A DNA stretch of 64,000 nt from NCBI GenBank assembly GCA_027405735.1, contig JAPEHQ010000002.1, positions 744,001 through 808,000 on the forward strand, in the 5' to 3' direction. The DNA comes from Mucor racemosus. Taxonomy: Eukaryota; Mucoromycota; Mucoromycetes; Mucorales; Mucoraceae. Position numbers and translations under genes: made by a program. Below the pieces are notes generated by a model. The model saw only the letters and a program-made list of their open reading frames with translations. It made no database searches and was not told where the DNA came from. Positions 36,373 through 46,486 of the stretch are shown in pieces (the first letter of the stretch is position 1; the number at the start of each line of letters is the position of its first letter).

Positions 36373-37960
36373 GTAAGACTAAAACTTAATGTAAATATTC
36401 TCTAAGGCAATAATTACTGTATAAAGTAAGACTAATATTATTATCAAATAAACTACCACACAATATTAACATGTATAAAGATTTACAGTAATAAGCTTGG
36501 ATCAAGTGGATACAGTGTTGTATTCCACCTACTAGTATCATACATTATTCACCTTCTACAGTATCAATACATCTTACAATCTATTGACTACGACATGTAT
36601 TGCAGTGCAAAGTTTTGATATCGGATATAAGAAAATCCTAGAGTACTAAGTTTAATCCAGTAATTATCAAGAACGCTTGGACCTCAATTATGACACCACA
36701 TTATTTCATCCCAGCGGTTAATCAATCAAGTAGCTATCAAATTAACATCCAAGCATATTTAGCGCAGCATTGAAACAAGACAACTCACAAGCTCTGCAAG
36801 AACGGTTAAATTATGATTGATCCATTTCAATACATAGATTACTATCAAATAGATCTAATAGTTCAATAGTGCCTTAAATTACATCTCAGGATCTCAATGT
36901 CAAATCAATATAAAAGGCCATACTTTTATATCTAAATAAACGATATCTTGTTTTTATTATACAGTTGAAGAACTGATTAATTACTACTCATTCTTTTATA
37001 ATTGTATTCTTTTTTAAGTATTATTTATCAATCCTGAAAATATACGACATACAGCATCGTAAATTCTTGAAAAAGTTCACAAGTATTATAAAATCTCTTA
37101 TTTTTAAGACTTACAAAGCTTATAAGCGGAATATTAATTTAGAAAATTATTTTTGTCCAGATCATCGATTTTGACATTTTTTAATTTTTTTTTTCTGATT
37201 TTGCAAATCTAGAGTTAATTATACTACCAATTATGAAAATAAAAAATGTACACATATACAACATTTAGCGCTCTATTTGCTCAATAAAAAATAACAAAAT
37301 TTTTTATTGCAAAATATTACATGAAAATCCTTTAACCAAAAATCCGTTTTTGGGGCAAAAGTGCAAAGTTTCATTATTTGACATTTAACAATAAGCTTTT
37401 ATGAAATATGTATTAGCTATAGCTATAATTTTCTCTCATAATGTGGTATATTTAAACGTTGATTTTGGTATCAAAAATTGATTTTTCTATTTTTTGATCA
37501 AAATCATGAGTGTTGGTAAGGATAAAATGAGCCCCGAAAATGTCCGCTACAAAAACTGAATTTTCAGACCGTACATGGTTAAATATAAGAAAAGTTAAAA
37601 AAAAGAAACGCTTTTTTATTTAAAACTTAGATATACCATATTATAAGAGATTTAGCCGTTCAATCTTGCTATGCTGAATTACGGCGTCGCTCTACGGGCT
37701 CCCTTTTGCAATTTTTTAATGATTGTATGATATCGTAGACGGTTTTCCTGGTAGAAAAATGTATGTTAGTTTCTAGGATAATAGATATTGTTCTCTAATT
37801 TTGTTTAGTTTATGGTTCATGCGCTGTAATGCTGCTTTTACATTGGATGAAATGTGCAATTTAGCAGGATTTTAATAGCGCCAAATAATGTAAAACCTTG
37901 AAAATCCTTTCCTACGCGTGTTGTTTCGTTTTGGTTTCATATCCCAAGGATGTATTCATC
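36373..37960 (+). repeat. Repeat family A core, split by an S-family LTR
   Basis: Core sequence equivalent to 32060-33100, interrupted at 36516-37049 by a solo LTR. No coding frames. Confidence 0.8.
36516..37049 (+). mobile_element. S-family solo LTR, 534 bp, target duplication TACAG
   Basis: Starts TGTTGTATTCC, ends ATACGACA and is flanked by TACAG at 36511-36515 and 37050-37054. Uninterrupted family A copies (32186-32200, 4720-4735) have one TACAG, so this copy proves the ends of the family. Relatives: 3772-4307, 35189-35718, 54906-55595, 57006-57536 and a partial at 57537-57720. Confidence 0.9.
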
Positions 37961-38628
37961 GTTTGATACGGCACATCAAACCATCAAGCTCAGACTATTT
38001 TTATACTAAAATATGTTATAGAGCGCGTCAAAGCAACAAGTAAGTTTTATTATTAGAAGTTATTAGTATAGCTTAATATTTTGTAGAAATATGAAGACCT
38101 AAAGTTTTTTGTTTATAGTGGCGAAAATAATCATAGCTGTTAATATAACATGTTTATGCTTTAATTACTGACCTAATGTATACAACAATGACAACCATCA
38201 AAGTTTACTAATCTTGACCTTAAAGATTAAACGCTATCGTATCATAAAAGATGCAGAAGACCAAACTAACCCTTCTATACAGCTACTAATAAGTAAATCC
38301 AATGCAAACAATTGTAATTGATAATTGAATGGTAATATGTTGAACCAATTTGTATACAGGTATACCTGCTTACATTAAAACATACAGTATTTAAAGAGTT
38401 ACATGCTCATATGGAAATATTGATTACTTTAAAACTTATCATCGACAGATTGCTTATTAAGTATCCCAAGTTGGCAGATGTGTGTTTGTCACAAAGCCTA
38501 ATTCCTGAATCAATTTGAGCTCTAGTAAATATCGGGATAAGATAATCAAATATCTGTATTTCTATGTTTTTCGAGATGTATCGAAATATATAGTAATGCA
38601 TATACAATTGGTTTATCGGAAACTGACA
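37961..38628. other. Repeat Q fragment and AT-rich spacer
   Basis: 38000-38110 matches 8085-8190 and 59200-59300 of repeat Q. The remainder (38110-38628) shows no match in the window and no gene; the 66-codon minus frame at 38407-38607 has no family features. Confidence 0.5.
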
Positions 38629-39046
38629 TTAATGCCCTAGAATGTCAGTGATATCCTCGTTTTGCGCTTCACGATCAAGGATAAATTCAACAACGATAGT
38701 AATGTTTTCAGAGTCTTGAAAGTTTAGTGGATATTCATCTAGAGGTTATAATTATACGGAAATTTATGCCGTTTTTTTGAAAGAAAACAGAACATGTGTT
38801 TTAGGTTATGACTTTTTGCTTCTAATATATGTACCATATGTTCACTTAAATATTCTAAATATGTATCTTCCAACATTTTATCGATGAATTGCAATCGTTT
38901 AGCTTGATTCATAAGAAGTGTAAGCTTCTTGGTACCTTTCTCTTTGTTTTTAAATCACATGAATACAAATCAACATTGAAATCTCGATCGTATTACGTCG
39001 GAAGCTAATAATTTATTCAAGTATAAATGTTGAGAAATCGATGCCA
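38629..39046 (-). CDS. Small hypothetical protein divergent from HEI10
   Basis: Too fragmented to appear as one open frame. A minus-strand ATG at 39046 opens MASISQHLYLNKLLASD; a block with MNQAKRLQFIDKMLED and YLEYLSEHMVHILEAK follows; then, after a likely intron ending at 38739, comes EYPLNFQDSENITIVVEF, stopping at 38629. The helical, charged wording looks coding. The first intron would be only about 39 nt and the donor of the second is unclear, so exon edges are uncertain. I do not recognise the family. Its ATG is 42 bp from that of HEI10, so the two would share a promoter. It may be a real gene with a misjudged structure or a decayed one. Confidence 0.42.
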
Positions 39047-39088
39047 TGTCTGTTTTCTTTTTCTTGAGATTGTTATGAATAATTGATA

Positions 39089-40654
39089 ATGGTGGAAGTT
39101 GATATTCACTGTAACATAATCAGGTGTAGAAAGCCACTCTCTGTAGAATCACAAGTAATTTATTTCAGTTTATGAACAAGATTGAAAAGTTGTATGCCAT
39201 GCTCATTTTGTTATCATTTATGATATAGGCTTGCGTGACATCTTGCTCTCGTATGTATAATTAACTATAGATAACATTTTAATATATCTATTACAGCATT
39301 TACTGTTAAAATAAGATATATTTTGTGTAGAGTGCTCAAACAGGACATTTTCCAAATCTCTTACTTGTCCAGCATGCAGCACAAGCTTGTCCGAGAGGTA
39401 TTTTACAATAAACCTGTACCTACACATAATGTCTTTACATCCTTCTAACATGACATTGAGCAGCGAAGATATTATATTGATTCAATTGAACCCTACAGAA
39501 GAGTATAAATCGGTAATTATGCCTATGCTTATAATACAATGAAATAATGATTGACAATCTCTTTTAGTCGGTATTAGCTGGTTTAAAACCTGAAATAATT
39601 CTCGATATAAGTATGAGAGCAGTTGCATTTTATGAATATCAGACATCGCAAGAGATAGCTTTTAGAGCCATGATACAGAAAAATGTTCAAGAGAAATACA
39701 AAATACTCAAAGACCAGTTTAATATAGCTACAAGAGATTTGAATCATATTATTAAAGGTAACAAAGTATATGTTAATAATCATATTTATAGGTTAAAAGA
39801 ATTGTTCGTAGTGGAGAAAGAAAAATTAATGGGTATGTATAACTAAAAGCACTAATACGATATTGATTGAATTTCAAGCAAATTTTCACAGCCGTGATGA
39901 AGGATTTTGAGATGGAAAAGCTGAAATGTCAACAAGTAACAGTTAAATTTGATGAAAAGAGCAAGCAATTTCAAAAATTACAAGTAAATTCTCTTGATTA
40001 ACAAATGTTGAAATTAACTAATTCACTGTTATACATGATTGATTGCATGATCAGGCAATGTATGAAAAACTTAAAAGGAAAACAATCAATTCAACATTAC
40101 AAGACTCATTTACATCTCCCTCAACTCCACCTCCACCCTCATCTCTTCCTGTAAATCATCATATTTCAACATCAACATCAATTCGTCCTTATCACACAAA
40201 CAGCCTTGTTAAATCGAATAGATCACCGTATTATAACGGTCTAAATGAAGATGATTTAGTTTCTAGATTAGGAAGAGCTTCCAACGTAACGGGAGCAAGA
40301 TCAATATTTATCCCTCCTCAACCACCATCTACACAACAACCGCAGAACCCTCAAAATCATTATCGTCATGGCTATCACAGACCTACAAGGATCCCATCTC
40401 CATCTGTTGCAGAAAACTCAATGTTTTCCTTTAGACATCACCCCGTTAGACGAGATAGCACTGATCGTCGAAGTCAAGTGCCACCTACTGCAACAACAGC
40501 TGCTGAAACTGTAGATTTTCTTCGACATCAACAACAGCCACAAATGCACGATCAGAAAATAAAGCCATATCGACATAAAACCCATCATATAGAGACTACA
40601 AAATCACAATACTATCATAAGCCTATTGATAATTCTCGAAATCACTTTAATTAA
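39089..40654 (+). CDS. HEI10: HEI10/CCNB1IP1-type RING protein (meiotic crossover E3 ligase)
   Basis: Seven exons: 39089-39154, 39229-39250, 39316-39397, 39464-39512, 39568-39832, 39892-39983, 40055-40654 (391 aa, all in frame). The RING is assembled over three exons: C8, C13, C28, H30, C33, C36, C47, C50 (CNIIRC, then CSHIFC, then CPAC), with the C-X4-C start typical of CCNB1IP1. The hallmark NPTEEYK, SVLAGLKPEIILDIS follows, then a coiled coil to about residue 200 (KFDEKSKQFQKLQ) and a Pro/Ser/His-rich tail. HEI10 proteins are SUMO/ubiquitin ligases that mark crossover sites on meiotic chromosomes. Exon 2 is only 22 nt. The exon 4 acceptor is a GAGCAG pair, so one residue is optional. A function in meiosis is inferred from the family. 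Confidence 0.88.
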
Positions 40655-40798
40655 ACTTGGTTTTGCTAGTGATTAGTGAATAACAAATGTATATTACAAA
40701 AAAAAAGCAAACATTCTCCATGAATTTAAATGCATGATAAATATAAAAAAAGGAAGAATTCAAATATAAAACTATGAAATTTATTATAAAATTATGAT

Positions 40799-40821
40799 AC
40801 ATATATATATATATATATATA
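40799..40821. repeat. (AT)n microsatellite between convergent genes
   Basis: About 11 AT dinucleotides in the 198-bp gap between the 3' ends of HEI10 and the dehydrogenase gene, where both terminators must lie. Confidence 0.8.
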
Positions 40822-40852
40822 TCTTTTTCTCTATATGGAACGAATATACAAA

Positions 40853-41941
40853 TTATGGCTTAATAACAACCTTCAAACCAGTTCCAGTCAAAAAGACTTC
40901 CCAACCCTTTTCAAATTCACTCAATGAGAATGAGTGAGAAACTAATTGACTCCAATCAATCTTACCCTCGGCCAAAATTTTGACAGCACGATCAATACCA
41001 TAAGGGTTGGTATAAGTTGATGTAATAGTTAATTCTTTTCTATATACATCAAATGGCGAAATAGGTACACGATCTTCTACTTTAGCAACACCAACCCAAA
41101 CAACAGTAGCACCGGCCTTTGCAAAATTAACAGCATCCAAACAAGTATTTGGTCTACCAACGCATTCAAAAACTACGTCGTAGCCTTCACCAAGAGTTCC
41201 ATCAACAGGAGCAAGTGTGCCAGGAGCAACGGCTTCAGAAGCACCAAATACTTCAACAGCTTTTTGGCGTCTCATTTCACTAGGCTCAATGACAGTAACG
41301 CGACCACCACTAGTAGAAGCAAGTGCAATGGCCATTAAACCGATAGGACCAGCACCGATAACGAGAACAGAATCACCAGTTTTGATTTTACCTTGATCTA
41401 CAGCATGTACTACGCAAGAAAGAGGTTCTGCCAATGAAGCGACCTCAGGTGTTACATGCTTAGGAACGGGTACAGCAGCACGAGCAGGTACAGAAACATA
41501 CTGAGACATACCACCATCTACAGTAACGCCAATACAGAATAAATTGGGACACAAATGATACTTTTGGTTACGACAAAAAGAACATTGATTACATGGGATA
41601 TTGGGATCAATAGACACCAAATCGCCTACTTTAGCAAGTGCTTTTGTCTCGGGATGGACTTCCTCAACATAACCACAGAATTCATGGCCAATAACAACCT
41701 TTTTGGTAGCATGAGGAGTTTCGCCACGACTGATATGTAAATCAGTACCTAATTTTTAATCCATAAGGATTAAAAGACTGTTGTATATACACTTCAATCT
41801 AAACTTACCACAAATACCAGAAGCTGCAACCTTGACAAGTAATTCTCCAGGTTTGATGACAGGTACATCTTTGTTCATCAAATTTATAGCACCAACGTTT
41901 TGCCAACTGGCGACAGCCATTTCTTTAGTAGAAGTACACAT
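40853..41941 (-). CDS. Zinc-dependent medium-chain alcohol/polyol dehydrogenase
   Basis: Exons 41941-41809 and 41748-40853 (342 aa, normal for the MDR superfamily). The catalytic zinc site is seen as GICGTDLHIS and GHEFCG; four structural-zinc cysteines lie in CNQCSFCRNQKYHLC; the NAD(P)-binding loop is VIGAGPIGLMA. The enzyme should oxidise an alcohol or polyol with NAD(P) in the cytosol. It resembles the sorbitol/arabinitol/threonine dehydrogenase branch, but sequence alone does not tell the substrate. It ends in KVVIKP. It is divergent from an MFS sugar transporter across 1.4 kb, which supports a role in sugar or polyol use. Confidence 0.88.
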
Positions 41942-43358
41942 TTTTTGGTTTCAGATAATTTAACGCGAAAATGAGATTAATGATGAAAAAAAGAAAGTGA
42001 AAAATTGTATTGAATATAAAGCTTAAGATCAATATTTAGTGTGATTGCGTGTTATGCATGAGAACGTAGGTTTTCCACCAATGATACAGATACATAACCT
42101 GCCAAAAGGCCAATCGGGCAATTTGCAAATATAAATGGTAGGACGTATTACGTACCATATTTGATGTTTTCCTAAAGCAATTTTGAAATCTGGGGGCGTG
42201 TGAGCATCCCAATCTGACTGTGTATATTCATTTTCTGAATGATCTTTGATTCTTTGGTTACCCTTGATTACTCTTGATTAAAGAATATTTCATCACCCCG
42301 GATCTATTTCCTAATCGCAAAATCAACTCTTATTTAGCGTGTATATTCGGAGCCTGCATTGTTATCGATAAACATCTTTCTAAAAGAAAAATACCTAGTA
42401 ATACAAAAGATCATGCTTCATAAAACAGTGAAATACCTTTTGCAACAAGTAGCTTCCTTGGGTTGGAAAAAAAAAAAAACCTTTGAGCGTAATATTTGGA
42501 TTCTGAAACATTGGAATTGCAGTTAAATATCAAGTTTGATGTCGCTCGTTTTATTTACAACTGATTGACTAAGTTCTTTAATGTAACAACTATCATTGAC
42601 CCCACACATTAAGTAAAAATACCTGATGTGGCACAACAATGCCGAGTTACCAACTGAAAAAGATGTAAACCTAAAGTTAACATTTCGACGAATCGGAAAT
42701 AATTTATCTTGTTGTGGTTAGTGTATGAACTACCTGGGTAACTGTTGATTTTGCTAGCAGTATCTTGTATTCTGGGAATATATTAGTGTCCCAGATTTTA
42801 CCATTGGATCAAGTTTGCCAGATGGTATTGAATCCGTATAGGTAGATATGCACGTACATCCAATGTGGGAAATAATACTGAGTTTACTGAGGTGATATTT
42901 CATTGATCAGACAGAGATATACATTAATTAACCTTTAATTGTGTGATTTAGATGTGGATAAAAAAAAATCCATTGAGAAATCAATTCACATAATGACATA
43001 TTTTTTAAACAAAATGGCATACCTTGACAAAATGAGAAATGCCAATGCCATACTTTTTTTTATCTTGATCCTGTATACAAATGTGCAGTGAACTACAAGT
43101 GCTAATAGACATTGTTCGTAATACATTTTATTTTCATGGGTCTAATGTAGATTTTTACCAGATTAAAAAAGGGACATCTCTACATATTGTAACACACACT
43201 AATCAAACAACTGTGTGAATGATGATTTAGTTAAAATAAAATTAATAATCGACCCATAATGGTACATCGCAAATCGTCATTTCAGAAAGGTTACATAAAG
43301 TATATAAATAAGGCACTTTTTCTGTTCAATATTCAAATATATACCTACATACAAACAA
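41942..43358. promoter_or_regulatory. Divergent intergenic region, dehydrogenase / sugar transporter
   Basis: 1.4 kb with no gene of its own; it must hold both promoters. It includes an A run near 42467-42478. No specific operator recognised. Confidence 0.45.
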
Positions 43359-45176
43359 ATGAAAAGAATATTAAAAGGAAATGCGTTATTGTACTCTGTA
43401 GCATGCTTTGCTTCAATGGGTCAATTCCTGTTTGGTTGTATGTTTCTTTGTAAATGTCATTTTGATTTACATGTATACTAAAATAAAAATACGTTTATAG
43501 ATGATCAGGGTGTCATGTCTGGTATTCTGGTAAACGATCGATGGCTAAATGTATTTGGAAATCCAAATGCTACAATGCAAGGACTTGTAGTGGCAATATT
43601 TGAATTAGGTGCATGGTTTACAACATATCCAACTAGTTGGTTTATGGATAGAATTGGTCGTAGATGGACTATTATGGTGGGCGCTTTGATTTTCATTGTT
43701 GGTGGTGTGGTGCAAACTGCTTCTTATACAATGACTCAAATATTATTTGGTCGATTGGTTGCTGGTTTTGGTATTGGTTTCTTGAGTACAGTATTACCTG
43801 TATATACCGCTGAATTGAGTAGAGCTCATAACGTAAATAATTCACTCATTCATCCAATTCTTTTTTTTTTCTAATTCTTTTTTTCTTTTTACAGAGAGGT
43901 AAAGTTACTGTATTTGGTATGAGTATCAACATGTTTGGTTACATGTCTTCAGCATTCATTGATTATGGATTCGCCTTTGTTGACAGTGAATGGTCTTTCC
44001 GAGGTCCTCTGTTGTTACAAGTTATTTTTGCATTAATTCTGGCTGTTGGTACCTTATTATTGCCAGAGTCTCCTAGATTTTTGCTTGCTAAGCATAAAGA
44101 AAAACTCGCGCTTAAAACTCTTTCCGATCTTCAGGGAAAAGATCAAGATCATCCATCAGTAACTGCAGAGTTTGATGAAATCAAGACAGCTTTGGATTTC
44201 GAAGAGAAACTTGGCCAACCCACTTGGAAAGAAATGTTTACCATTTATCGCAAAAGATCTATGATTGGTATTGCAGTCCAAGCTTTAGGACAAATGTCTG
44301 GTATTAACATTGTTACTGTATGTATTTAATCAAGGCTATCATCTTATATTTGCCTATTAACCGAGTATTTATAGTATTATGCCCCTAAAATGTACGAAAC
44401 AGTACTTGGTCCTGGAAATCAAACAATTTTATTTGCTGGTTTTACTGCTCTTGTTTACTTTTTCGGCGCAATTATCGCAGCATTCCTCGTAGATCGAGTA
44501 GGTCGTCGACCATTGTTTATGGCCGGTTCATCTGCAATGGTTGTATGGCTTACAATGATGGCTGTATTTAATAAGGTCGAATTAGGTTTAACATCCGCAA
44601 TTCTAGTAATTGTATTTACTATGATTTATGTTGGTACATTTGGTATGACTTGGGCATGCGTAGATTGGCTATGTAAGTTTATATTGAAGTATTTACTACA
44701 TGTTTAATAACTTGTATACTTTTAATAGATCCTGCAGAAATCTTTCCTTTCCGTACCAGAGCAAAAGGTATGTCGTTGGCTGTTTCTTCAAATTGGGTAA
44801 GTCATATATACATCTATAGATCAAAAGAATTGTTGTTTATAATATGCATTTATAGCTCTCAAACTTCGCTATTGGTTTGTGGACACCACCTTTATTAGAA
44901 GCCATTGGCTGGGCAACATATATATTCTACGCAGCTTGGAATCTTATTGCCCTATTCGTTGTCTGGAAATGGTTTGTTGAAACCAAGGGTAAAAGTCTTG
45001 AAGAAATTGACGCAATCTTCAATGATGGAGCCGCAGCAACTGAAATTGATATATTGAATGATGAAAAAAAAGCCGGCAACGGTAGAGTTCAGCAAGAAAG
45101 GTCTATTAGAAGTTTGAACGAAATAGATGATCAAGATCAAGTTAAACCTGTTCAGGAGCAAAAAGAAAATGTGTAA
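43359..45176 (+). CDS. MFS sugar transporter
   Basis: Exons 43359-43437, 43501-43832, 43895-44317, 44375-44672, 44729-44796, 44856-45176 (506 aa). Sugar-porter signatures are all present: FLFGYDQGVMSG in helix 1, DRIGRRW in loop 2-3, PESPRFL after helix 6, Q..GQMSGIN in helix 7, DRVGRRPL in loop 8-9, YPAEIFPFRTRAKG in helix 10-11, and a C-terminal ETKGKSLEEID. Twelve helices are expected at the plasma membrane, with proton symport likely. The C-terminal tail is charged. The true start is the short first exon, which an ORF scan misses. Substrate not determined; the neighbouring dehydrogenase suggests a monosaccharide or polyol. Confidence 0.93.
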
Positions 45177-45627
45177 TAATAACAATGTATAATAGTGTTA
45201 ATAAATTTATATAATAATAATAATAATAATAATAACAAACTTTGGTTAATACGATATGACACTATTTTAAACCGGATCTATAATTGAGATCCTTTTAATT
45301 TACCCATGTCTTTTCACACAAAAACATCAACAACAAGCAATACTTCAATGTGACGGACGATTCCCGTTATAAAAATACAAAATATTCTCAAGAGAATATC
45401 TTTCTTCCTTTATCTTATGGCTAGAAAAAAATAGTGCTATAATTGGTACTTTTGTTCTATTGCCCGCATATAGTAACCTATTGTTCTATTCTCCTCATTT
45501 TTTCTAATTCCTTATTGAGTTTTATATACTCATTGCCGCGTTTACCAAAATGATTTTTTTTTTAAATATCCTCAAAATATACTAAAGTTACAAGCTATAT
45601 ATTATCGACTACAAAGCTTTAGTACAA
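45177..45627. other. Transporter 3' flank and possible promoter
   Basis: Contains an (AAT)n microsatellite just after the transporter stop (about 45210-45235) and a TATA-like gttttatatac near 45520, about 105 bp before the weak gene at 45628. Nothing else seen. Confidence 0.45.
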
Positions 45628-45875
45628 ATGAAGTTGTTGGGACCATTCCTTTTTCATGGTAAGTATATATCACTAATCAATCAACCTATCAGTTTATTGA
45701 TTTCTTTTGTTCTTAAGGTCTCCATGCAGTATCTGGACAATGTCTCAAGAAATTCATTTGTGCAAATGCCGATTTCTCGGGCAAATCATCCAAAGGGGGC
45801 TACGAAGGGTCTCATAGTAACTGGGCTCGTCTTTTGTGGTTCATTCAGTTACGCTTGCTGCGGCTTTGTAGCTGA
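45628..45875 (+). CDS. Doubtful small two-exon gene
   Basis: Exon 1 45628-45658 and exon 2 45718-45875 with clean GT-AG signals (gtaagt, cttaag) would give 62 aa beginning MKLLGPFLFHGLHAVSGQ and containing two early cysteines. Without splicing, a 92-codon frame also stays open to 45906. I do not recognise either product. Hairpin structure overlaps its 3' end. It may be a small secreted protein, a non-coding RNA, or chance. Confidence 0.3.
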
Positions 45876-45977
45876 TGAACCACAAAGGTCTTTTTCTCCA
45901 GAATAAGCGAACGTCGGGGATCTTTGAGGGACCCAATTGTAACGAAATTGGGCCAAACTTTGCCTAATGGGAAGGCA
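45831..45977 (+). ncRNA. Cluster of three hairpins, candidate structured RNA
   Basis: Stem 1 pairs 45831-45848 with 45872-45887 (16 bp, two 1-nt bulges, 23-nt loop). Stem 2 pairs CCCAATT 45932-45938 with AATTGGG 45946-45952 (7-nt loop). Stem 3 pairs TGCCT 45961-45965 with AGGCA 45973-45977 (7-nt loop). Three stems in 147 bp of otherwise simple DNA are unusual. It could equally be the 3' UTR of the small gene or a remnant of a mobile element. No known RNA family recognised. Confidence 0.28.
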
Positions 45978-46486
45978 TTGTTCTTCCAAATAAATACAAG
46001 TGTTCAAGGAGAGGGTACTTTTATTATTGTACCCTTCGATTACCAGCTCCTTGGATACTTTTTGGAGGAAGTGCAATGATAGGAAGGGGTTGCTATTTTC
46101 TATTAAAAATGCAAAATCGATTTGCGTATAACATTTCGGTTTTGATTTAATAAATATAACCTGCTTTTTTTTGCTTGTTTTTTTTACTATTAAATCCAAG
46201 TATTATTTTCTTGCTCCTATAAATAATTTTTCAGGGTTGTGATAGTTGCACATACTTAGAAGAAGCTGGTCAATTTAAACGCTTTGTATACTAAACGCTA
46301 CTTTTTCAAAAAGACAAAGAATCTTGGCACAAACCCTACAAATCAAAGAATGTTCTCATGACACTTTGCTTCCATGTGACATATTCAGAAAACTCTTAAA
46401 ACTTTTTTAAAATGTGATATACATGAGAAAAATTCGGTAGTTTAACAAAATTTATGCAAACCCATTTATTACATTATTATGTGTAA
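45978..46486. other. Intergenic, 3' side of TUBGCP5
   Basis: No gene supported. The 116-codon minus frame ending in this interval overlaps the hairpin cluster and has no family features. Confidence 0.4.

Noticed and set aside
39738..39791. Possible 34-nt intron in HEI10 exon 5 (gtaaca...tatag)
   Set aside because: Too short for an intron here and removal breaks the frame; reading through keeps the coiled coil open.
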